Of a stretch of DNA of 53,042 nucleotides, positions 36,640 to 44,057 are shown one piece after another. A program made the position numbers and the translations under genes. Numbering within the stretch: the stretch's first letter is position 1; each line of letters starts with the position of its first letter. The notes beneath the pieces were generated by a model. The model saw nothing but the letters and a program-made list of their open reading frames with translations, was not told the DNA's origin and searched no databases. The stretch is from the NCBI RefSeq assembly GCF_019209865.1, contig NZ_JAHUTT010000025.1, positions 1 to 53,042 on the forward strand. Reading direction: 5' to 3'. The DNA comes from Shewanella sp. NIFS-20-20. GTDB taxonomy: Bacteria > Pseudomonadota > Gammaproteobacteria > Enterobacterales > Shewanellaceae.

Positions 36640-39039
36640 GTGAGTCAGTCAAATATGATTACCATGAGTGGTCGAATTCTTAGCCGGCATTGGCGCGTGC
36701 TTAACGGCGAGGGCTGCGCCGAATATTATCTTGCGACTGCCAATGGGGTAGTGATAGCCCGCGCTTTTGCGCAATGGCCTACCTGTTTTTGTTTGCAACA
36801 AGATGAAGCAAGAGTCAGGCAACTTCGTCACGATCTCCGCGCCAGCAGGCCTTTGTCCCTGACGAATTTTGCCGCGCAGCCGTTAACCTTATTGGAACTG
36901 CCTTCCATGGCGGCTATGGGGCAACTGTATAAACAAGCTATGGATGTCGGGGTGGCTGTCTATGAAACCCAGTTTCGACCTGAGCAACGCTTTTTGATGG
37001 AGCGGTTTATTCATTTAGATATGCAATGCCGCGGGCGCTGGCTGGCGCAAGAGCAGGGCGTTGCTGTGTTTGAAATTGTTAATGCGCGAGCATGTAAGCT
37101 GACCTTGCCTTTATCCCTTGTATCCTTGGACATCGAATGTGGCCCCGATGGCGCGCTGCACTCCATCGGTTTATATAGTGACTCTGATAAACGAGTGTTG
37201 ATGATTGATAATGCCTGTTCACAGCCGCAACCATCGCTAACCTTAGCCGTGCCAGCGGGGCATGCAGAATTTCAGCTGCAATATGTCAGCGATGAAGTCA
37301 GTTTGCTCAAGGCGTTATGTGCTTGGTTCGCCGAGTTTGACCCTGATATTATCATCGGTTGGTCGGTAGTGAATTTTGATTTGTCGTTGCTGTATCGACG
37401 GGCACAATTCCATCAGCTCACTTTAACAATTGGCCGTGCTGGCCAAGCATTGAGTTGGAAAGTTAACGAGGTGCATCGCAGTGATACCCTATCATTACCC
37501 GGCCGGGTGGTTCTCGATGGTATCGAATGGTTAAAAGCCGCTTTTTATCAGTTTGAGCGTTATTCCCTTGAGTTCGTGTCGCAACAATTGTTTGGTAATG
37601 GCAAGCTTATCGCGTCTGATCAGAATAAAGTCAGTGAGATTAATCGGTTATTTCGTGAAGATAAGGCAGCATTGGCACAATACAATCTGCAAGACTGTCA
37701 ATTGGTGTGGCAAATCTTTGAGCATAAGCAGCTGCTTGAATTTGCGGTTGAGCGTGCTGCCATGACAGGCCTAGCACTAGGGCGAGTGGGAGCGTCGGTG
37801 GCTGCATTCATGCATTTGTATTTGCCGCATTTACATCGCCATGGTTATGTGGCGCCGATAGGCAATGAAGTTAGTCCTGCCGAGAGTCCTGGCGGCTATG
37901 TGATGGAGTCAATCCCCGGTATTTATCAAGATATCGTCGTCTTGGATTTTAAGAGTCTTTATCCATCGATTATTAGAACTTTTCTGATTGATCCCAAAGG
38001 CTTGGTAGAAGGCACTAGACAATACGCACACAATCAATCAGCCGCTAGTTTAGTCCCAGGTTTTATTGGGGCTTGGTTTAGCCGAGAAAAACCGATATTA
38101 CCGGCGTTAGTGACTCAGTTAAGTGAAGCCCGAGAAATGGCTAAGCAAAGTCATAATCAAGCCTTGTCGCAAGCGATTAAAATTATCATGAACTCACTGT
38201 ATGGGGTACTGGGTAGTCAGGGCTGTGTATTTCATGATCCCAAACTTGCCAGCTCAATTACATTACGTGGGCACGACATCATGCAAACCACGCGGCAATG
38301 GATTGAGCAACGCGGTTTTAAGGTGATCTATGGTGATACCGACTCTACCTTTGTTCATTTGGCAGGCTCACGGGATATAAAAGCCACCGCGATGCAGCTT
38401 ATTAATGAGATAAATCAGGCGTGGCAAGACAAGATCTGGCAAGAGTTTCAACTGGAAAGTTTTCTTGAACTTGAATTTGATGCTCATTATCAGTCGTTCT
38501 TTATGCCGACCTTAAGAGATTCCGACGTTGGCAGTAAAAAACGCTACGTTGGCGCCAGCCAGCATCAAGGGCAATGGCGTTTAACCTTTAAAGGCATGGA
38601 GCAGGTACGGAGTGATTGGACACCTTTGGCTAAAGATGTGCAATATCAATTGTATCTCCGCTTATTTCAAGGGCTAGATGTTGAGGATTACCTTAAACAG
38701 GTGATTTGCGCTCTTAACGCCGGTCAGCTTGACCACAAATTGATTTTGACCAAACGTTTGCGCCGGCCGTTGGCGCAATATTCCGCCACGGCCAGTCCTC
38801 ATGTCAAAGCTGCTGCGCTGGCAGTTAGCCGCAGTGGCGATCCGAGTTATAGCCGCGTCGGCAGTCAAATCCGTTATGTGATGACAATTGCCGGCGCAGA
38901 ACCTGTGGACTATCAGCAGGCTCAACTCGATTATCAGTACTATATCGACAAACAGTTGAAGCCAATTTCTGATCCCGTTCTTACCGTAATGAAATTAACA
39001 TTCGATGAAATTAGTTCAGATCAACTAAGGTTAATTTAG
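36640..39039 (+). CDS. polB: DNA polymerase II
   Basis: Family B DNA polymerase with 3'-5' exonuclease, used in fork restart and translesion synthesis. The 799-residue protein (E. coli 783) has exonuclease motifs I (SLDIECG, Asp164/Glu166), II (IIIGWSVVNFDL) and III (YNLQDCQLV). The polymerase motifs are A (DFKSLYPSI, from residue 436), B (KIIMNSLYGVLGS) and C (YGDTDS, 564-569). The frame begins with GTG at 36640; an ATG at 36655 is an alternative and neither has a clear ribosome-binding site. It is divergent from dinG. Confidence 0.96.
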   Translation: MSQSNMITMSGRILSRHWRVLNGEGCAEYYLATANGVVIARAFAQWPTCFCLQQDEARVRQLRHDLRASRPLSLTNFAAQPLTLLELPSMAAMGQLYKQAMDVGVAVYETQFRPEQRFLMERFIHLDMQCRGRWLAQEQGVAVFEIVNARACKLTLPLSLVSLDIECGPDGALHSIGLYSDSDKRVLMIDNACSQPQPSLTLAVPAGHAEFQLQYVSDEVSLLKALCAWFAEFDPDIIIGWSVVNFDLSLLYRRAQFHQLTLTIGRAGQALSWKVNEVHRSDTLSLPGRVVLDGIEWLKAAFYQFERYSLEFVSQQLFGNGKLIASDQNKVSEINRLFREDKAALAQYNLQDCQLVWQIFEHKQLLEFAVERAAMTGLALGRVGASVAAFMHLYLPHLHRHGYVAPIGNEVSPAESPGGYVMESIPGIYQDIVVLDFKSLYPSIIRTFLIDPKGLVEGTRQYAHNQSAASLVPGFIGAWFSREKPILPALVTQLSEAREMAKQSHNQALSQAIKIIMNSLYGVLGSQGCVFHDPKLASSITLRGHDIMQTTRQWIEQRGFKVIYGDTDSTFVHLAGSRDIKATAMQLINEINQAWQDKIWQEFQLESFLELEFDAHYQSFFMPTLRDSDVGSKKRYVGASQHQGQWRLTFKGMEQVRSDWTPLAKDVQYQLYLRLFQGLDVEDYLKQVICALNAGQLDHKLILTKRLRRPLAQYSATASPHVKAAALAVSRSGDPSYSRVGSQIRYVMTIAGAEPVDYQQAQLDYQYYIDKQLKPISDPVLTVMKLTFDEISSDQLRLI

Positions 39040-39259
39040 TTGCAACTAATGATCTATATGTTGTTAGTTTGGTTAACGTTTGGTTTATTGCTCGTTAACT
39101 GCGCGTAATCGCAGCATAAAAATGATAACTGGCGCATATTTCTGGATAGTTCGTCTTTGAGTGAACGCTAATGTTTTGCTAATCTCGTTGCCACTAGGAA
39201 GGTAGTAAAGCAACGGATTGGGGATGACAATTAAAACCACTAAGGTTAGGTTCACTCAA

Positions 39260-40465
39260 ATGAAAAAGACACTCGTAGCAAGCGCTTTGGCCGCTATCAT
39301 TGCAGCGCCAGCAGTCAATGCAGTAGAACTATATAAAGACGACACCAATTCTGTAAGCATGGGCGGCATTGTTGATGCTCGCGTTGTTAGCGCCGATGGC
39401 GAAACTGATATGGCCAATGGTTGGTCACGTATCTATTTCACTTCTGAGCACCAGCTGACCAATGGTTGGAGTGCATTCAGTAAATTTGAGTGGGGCGTCA
39501 ACCCTTTCGGTAACACCACAGTTAATGTTAACGATAACAATGAATTCTCTAACTCTACCAGCAACTTCCTGAACAACCGTTTAGGTTATGTTGGCCTGAG
39601 CCATGACAAATTTGGTCAGGTTAGCTTTGGTAAGCAGTGGAGTGTATGGTACGACGTAGTGGGTGCCACTAACCAGCCATTTGCCTTCGATGGTAATGCT
39701 TCAGGTACTTACACTTACAACAAGGCTGATGGTTCTTTCAACGGTACCGGTCGTGCTGATAAAGCCATTCAATATCGCAATGCTTTCGGTGATTTCAGCT
39801 TTGGCGTGCAGCTGCAATTGCAGCAAGATGATTTTCAAGTTGACGAAATTCTGAATGTTAACCCATTCCCACCACAGAACTTTGCCAATGGTTCGGCGAT
39901 TGCTGCCAACCCAATGACAACCGTTGAGTACAAGAATACCTATGGTTTCTCTGCTACTTACGCCATGAGCGATAAGCTTAACCTGATGGTTGGCGGTAAC
40001 ATGGGTGAGTTCGATGCAATCACTTCTAAAGGCGTAAGCTTTAGCGAAACTGACTATATCTATGGCGTAGGCATGAGCTATGGTGATTGGAATGATGGTT
40101 TATATGTGGCGGCAAACGTTAACAAAAACCAAAACCATGACACCGATAATGCCGGTCGTTTACTGCCTGAATCAGTGGGTATTGAAACCTTAGTTAGCTA
40201 TAAGTTTGATAATAATCTGCGTCCTTTCTTAAGCTACAACCGCTTGAAGGCCAGTGACTCATATGCTGATACCTATGGCAGCAATGATGAGTTCGACCGT
40301 CAGTTTGTGACTGCTGGTGTTCATTATTTATGGACTAAGCAAGTGACTTTATATGCCGAAGGCCGGGTAGATTTCAGTGACTTTACCGTATCAGGTGACT
40401 TAGCTAAATTAGCTGACGCTGGCGAAGGTAATGCTGTTGCTTTTGGTGTAATGTATAGCTTCTAA
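39260..40465 (+). CDS. Outer-membrane porin (gram-negative trimeric type)
   Basis: A 401-residue beta-barrel porin. The ATG at 39260 gives the signal peptide MKKTLVASALAAIIAAPAVNA with AVNA-VE cleavage, and a TAAGGT site precedes it; a longer frame from 39218 would bury the signal. The mature protein starts VELYKDDTNSVSMGGIVDAR, carries the porin motif RLGYVGLSHDKFGQVSFGKQWS, and ends in Phe (FGVMYSF), the outer-membrane assembly signal. Selectivity cannot be read from sequence. It is monocistronic with its own terminator. Confidence 0.92.
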   Translation: MKKTLVASALAAIIAAPAVNAVELYKDDTNSVSMGGIVDARVVSADGETDMANGWSRIYFTSEHQLTNGWSAFSKFEWGVNPFGNTTVNVNDNNEFSNSTSNFLNNRLGYVGLSHDKFGQVSFGKQWSVWYDVVGATNQPFAFDGNASGTYTYNKADGSFNGTGRADKAIQYRNAFGDFSFGVQLQLQQDDFQVDEILNVNPFPPQNFANGSAIAANPMTTVEYKNTYGFSATYAMSDKLNLMVGGNMGEFDAITSKGVSFSETDYIYGVGMSYGDWNDGLYVAANVNKNQNHDTDNAGRLLPESVGIETLVSYKFDNNLRPFLSYNRLKASDSYADTYGSNDEFDRQFVTAGVHYLWTKQVTLYAEGRVDFSDFTVSGDLAKLADAGEGNAVAFGVMYSF

Positions 40466-40494
40466 CGATACATTTGTTGAATAGTTGTTAATTA

Positions 40495-40533
40495 AAAAAT
40501 GGCTGAATGATTTATTTTATTCAGCCATTTTTC
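40495..40533 (+). terminator. Porin gene terminator
   Basis: AAAAATGGCTGAAT and ATTCAGCCATTTTT form a perfect 14 bp stem with a 10 nt A/T loop, 29 nt after the stop codon. The A/T-rich symmetric stem can also work on the opposite strand. Confidence 0.9.
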
Positions 40534-40644
40534 GTTTAGTAAAATATAGTTTATTTACTAATTAAAGTTTCAGTAATTGCGATTTTTTCTGCTGCAACGT
40601 TTGATCGTTTTAGTATTTTCGTCTAGTAAGGTTGTCGTCAATAA

Positions 40645-40754
40645 ATGTTAATAAATTTAACATGTTGCACCTATGTTAAGTTGTTATCTTTTATTTGTGA
40701 TTGTTTGTTTATTTTTATTGACATTTGTTATTTCCTGTGGTTTTATTATGTTAA
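40645..40754. promoter_or_regulatory. Promoter region of the first TonB receptor with repeated ATGTTAA
   Basis: ATGTTAA occurs at 40645-40651, inverted at 40657-40663, and again at 40673-40679 and 40748-40754. A TTGACA (40718-40723) with TTTTAT 17 nt later is the probable core promoter. The last repeat lies at the expected start site and the first three lie upstream, as for an activator or repressor. Apart from the terminator, the rest of 40466-40838 is A/T-rich with nothing recognised. Confidence 0.5.
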
Positions 40755-40838
40755 GTATGACGCATTAATAAGTTTCATATTTATTTAGTGACCTTTGCTT
40801 GTACTAAACATAATTAGAAATCCAGGGAGTTGTTTATA

Positions 40839-43589
40839 ATGGATAAAAATAAAATTAATAAGGCGATTCGTTTCGCTTTAATAAGCGGCGTCGCGACAGC
40901 CGCATTCAGTACCCCCACCTTGGCAGCAGAAGCTGGCGCCGATAAAGTTGAACGTATTGAAGTCACCGGTTCACGTATCCAACGTACCGATATGGAAACG
41001 GCAACGCCTGTGACTATTTTCAGTGCTGAAGATATCGATAAAACGGGTTTCTCTACCGTATCGGAATTCTTGCGTACTACCGCAGCTTCTGGCGGTTTTA
41101 ATGAATCATCAACCTTGAGTCAGGCCGCGGGTGCTTCGTCGGTTGGCTTGCGTGGTTTTTCGCCTGATTACACTTTGATTTTGTTAAACGGCCGCCGTTT
41201 ACCAAAGAACTCGGCCGGTGGTATTTTCACCGACGTTAACCAACTCCCCATCGCCGCGGTTGCTCGCATTGAAGTGTTACCTGATGGTGCTTCAGCCATT
41301 TATGGTTCTGATGCGGTTGCCGGTGTAATTAACATTATTACCAAGACCGATTTTGACGGTTTGGATTTCTCGGCGCGTTACGGGGCTGCCATTGAGCATA
41401 TGGATGCCGATGAAGCCAACTTCTCGCTGGTGGCTGGCGCTTCGAATGACACAACCAATATCTTATTTGCCGCTGAATATTTTGAGCGCAAGCCAATTGA
41501 AGCGGTTGACCGTAAATTTGGTAGCACGGCTAATATCGAAGGTCATGAAGGCGGTAATGGTCAGTCGACTTGGGGTATCCCAGGTTTCACTCTGATTGGT
41601 GGTCAGAAAGGCACAGTTTCTTCTACTCAAGGGACTGCGCCATGGTCAGATTGTCCGGCCGATGATATTTTAAGTAACGGTCGCTGCGCCTATGATTTTG
41701 CGCCGTTATACCAAATCCAACCGGCATCAGATCGTCAGTCTATCTTTACCGCTATTAACCATGAGTTTAGCGATGATTTAACCATGGACGGTCAGTTCCG
41801 TTATTCTCGGGCTTATACCCGTACTTCAAACGCACCATCACCGGGTGCCGTTGAAGTCACTAACAGCCCCTACTTGTATGATTTCTTATTGAACGATCGC
41901 TATAAAGATGATCAAGTCACAGGTCAGCAAGTCATTGATGAGCTTAAAGCCGGTGATGCTTATGTGTATGTCGGTCGCCGTTATTTAGACTTCCCAAATC
42001 GTCAAAAAGATAATACCAATGAGACATTTGAGTCAGTGGTTGGATTAAATTACAACATCGACGATAACTGGAACTTAGATTATGACCTTGGCTTCTCTCG
42101 TCTGACTAACCGTCAGATCGGCGCTGCAGGTCAACTCTTAATTGAAGGTGTTGAAGATGCTTTTGCCAATGGCGACTTAAATCCATTTGTGATTAATGAC
42201 TGTTCATCGCCAGAATTATCGCAGACATGTAAAGACTTACAAGCGTCTATTCACCGTACCGGTGAATACAAGATGACGTTTTCGTCCTTAGTGCTGTCAG
42301 GCATGGCTCCTATCGAATTATGGGGTGGTGATATTGGCTTGGCAACCGGTCTTGATTATCGTAAAGAAGAGTACTCAGATCGCTCGGATCCAGCCTCTGT
42401 TGCCGGTCAAGTGATTGGTGGCGCTGGCTCAAATGGTGGTGGCAGTGCGACTAACTATGCGGGTTTTGTTGAAGTCTCTTTGCCAGTCCTCGATAACCTA
42501 GAGGTTAACTTAGCCGCTCGTCACGATATGGCAGACTGGGAAGTGAATGATGACAGTAAAACAACCTACTCAGCCAAAGTGGCTTACACGCCAATCGATG
42601 AGTTACTGCTGCGCGCCAGCTATGGCACCGGCTTTAAAGCCCCAAGTTTAGATAGCTTATATTTAAATGAGTCATCAGGCGTTCAATTTGCCATCGATAC
42701 TAAGCTGTGTAACGCTGCCGGCAATAATCCTGCCAGTGCAGATTGTAAGCGTTTAGAGCTCAATTCTAAATCAGGGGGTAACGTCAACCTAGAATCTGAA
42801 ACCTCAGAGTCTTATAACTTAGGTGCTGTGTATCAAATCACCGATGACTTATCATTCTCTATCGATTATTGGTCGTTAACGGTTGATAACATCGTAGGTA
42901 GCTTAAGTATTCAAGAAATTCTGGATGCCGAAGCGGTAGGTGAACTGACTGAGTTAGTGGTGCGTAACGCTCAAGGCCGTTTAGATGATTCTGCTCGTAC
43001 TGGTTATGTCAGAACTAACTTACAAAACCTCACTGAGCAAAGTGCTAAAGGTCTGACGTATGACCTGCAATATTCTGGCGATTTCTCGTTCGGCGGTTTA
43101 AGCGCGGTATTACGTGCTGAGCAGTATTTATCGTATAAGACCCAGTCTTCAGCAGTTCAGCCTTTGTGTGATTGGGCCGAAGATGATGCGATGGAGAAGT
43201 GGCGCTTAAATGGTAACGTTACTTACACAGTGGGTGATGTGGCTACGACCCTGAATGCGCGTTGGTTACAAGGCTATGATCAGTATCAAAAGCGCAATAC
43301 CGGTAACAATTCTTGTCAATTAGTGGGCTGGTATGATGTCGGTTCTGATGTTGATGCAAACGGTGACTTAACCGAACCAGGTCGTGCTCAGCATGTTGGC
43401 AGTTATGTGCAGTTTGACCTGACGAGTGTCTACAATATCGATAATCACAATAAAGTGACCATGGGTATTCGTAACCTGTTAGACCGTCAGCCATCATTTA
43501 GCGATCCGTACAGCTGGCCATTCTATGACCAAGGTTCATACGACAACATCGGTCGTTTTGTTTACCTGCAGTATGACGTAAGCTTCTAA
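40839..43589 (+). CDS. TonB-dependent outer-membrane receptor (first of two)
   Basis: A 916-residue receptor. The ATG at 40839 with AGGGAG 9 nt before it gives a signal peptide ending TPTLAAEA. VERIEVTGSR just after the signal serves as TonB box. The plug domain has GASSVGLRGFSPDYTLILLNGRR and ASAIYGSDAVAGVINIITK; the C-terminal barrel ends in Phe (QYDVSF). Paired cysteines in the large extracellular loops (SDCPADDILSNGRC; NDCSSPELSQTC) suggest disulfides. The ligand is unknown; no Fur box was seen, so iron is not implied. It is a paralogue of the next gene. Confidence 0.93.
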   Translation: MDKNKINKAIRFALISGVATAAFSTPTLAAEAGADKVERIEVTGSRIQRTDMETATPVTIFSAEDIDKTGFSTVSEFLRTTAASGGFNESSTLSQAAGASSVGLRGFSPDYTLILLNGRRLPKNSAGGIFTDVNQLPIAAVARIEVLPDGASAIYGSDAVAGVINIITKTDFDGLDFSARYGAAIEHMDADEANFSLVAGASNDTTNILFAAEYFERKPIEAVDRKFGSTANIEGHEGGNGQSTWGIPGFTLIGGQKGTVSSTQGTAPWSDCPADDILSNGRCAYDFAPLYQIQPASDRQSIFTAINHEFSDDLTMDGQFRYSRAYTRTSNAPSPGAVEVTNSPYLYDFLLNDRYKDDQVTGQQVIDELKAGDAYVYVGRRYLDFPNRQKDNTNETFESVVGLNYNIDDNWNLDYDLGFSRLTNRQIGAAGQLLIEGVEDAFANGDLNPFVINDCSSPELSQTCKDLQASIHRTGEYKMTFSSLVLSGMAPIELWGGDIGLATGLDYRKEEYSDRSDPASVAGQVIGGAGSNGGGSATNYAGFVEVSLPVLDNLEVNLAARHDMADWEVNDDSKTTYSAKVAYTPIDELLLRASYGTGFKAPSLDSLYLNESSGVQFAIDTKLCNAAGNNPASADCKRLELNSKSGGNVNLESETSESYNLGAVYQITDDLSFSIDYWSLTVDNIVGSLSIQEILDAEAVGELTELVVRNAQGRLDDSARTGYVRTNLQNLTEQSAKGLTYDLQYSGDFSFGGLSAVLRAEQYLSYKTQSSAVQPLCDWAEDDAMEKWRLNGNVTYTVGDVATTLNARWLQGYDQYQKRNTGNNSCQLVGWYDVGSDVDANGDLTEPGRAQHVGSYVQFDLTSVYNIDNHNKVTMGIRNLLDRQPSFSDPYSWPFYDQGSYDNIGRFVYLQYDVSF

Positions 43590-43612
43590 AAATAGTTAGT
43601 AAGTCAACATCC

Positions 43613-43639
43613 AAAGGCCTCATTCGAGGCCTTTTTTTC
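43613..43639 (+). terminator. Terminator of the first TonB receptor
   Basis: AAAGGCCTC-ATTC-GAGGCCTTT, a 9 bp stem followed by T run, 23 nt after the stop codon. Confidence 0.92.
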
Positions 43640-43963
43640 GCGTCATTATTGTACTAACGACCAAATGAGCGGTCAGCGTATTGTCACATCAAAATTCCTT
43701 ATGACTGCTGACGTCATCCTCAGAGGCTTAATCAGCGTATTCACAAATCATTCGCTATAAAAAACAACACAAAATAACATTAGACTTGTGGATCATGGTG
43801 TTATGTTTTTTTTGCGCTGTGTTTTACATGCCGAAGCACAATGTTTTGTGCAATATATTTGTATTTTTATGCAACAAACCCTCAAGAAATAAACGAGTTG
43901 CACTGAAACAGTTGTTGCTGCCATGTTGCGAAATGGTGTTTTATGTGTTTTGATGTTACCAAT

Positions 43964-43980
43964 GCGTTCTCATTGAACGC
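43964..43980. promoter_or_regulatory. Inverted repeat upstream of the second TonB receptor
   Basis: GCGTTC-TCATT-GAACGC, perfect 6 bp arms with a 5 bp spacer, 78 bp before the start codon. It looks like a dimer-binding operator. The rest of 43640-44057 is A/T-rich, with a wide TGCAAC/GTTGCA pair near 43870-43905 and no gene. Confidence 0.45.
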
Positions 43981-44020
43981 TGTTTGCTTATCATCAGCCT
44001 AAATCGGGGTTGATTTATAA

Positions 44021-44040
44021 CAAGATAAAACAAGATAAAA
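44021..44040 (+). repeat. Tandem 10 bp repeat before the second TonB receptor
   Basis: CAAGATAAAA occurs twice back-to-back, immediately followed by CCAGGGAG, the ribosome-binding site. With only two copies it may be chance or a slippage site in the 5' untranslated region. Confidence 0.7.
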
Positions 44041-44057
44041 CCAGGGAGATATGAACG

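Noticed and set aside
40535..44057. Fur boxes before the TonB receptors
   Set aside because: No GATAATGATAATCATTATC-like sequence was found, so iron regulation is not claimed.
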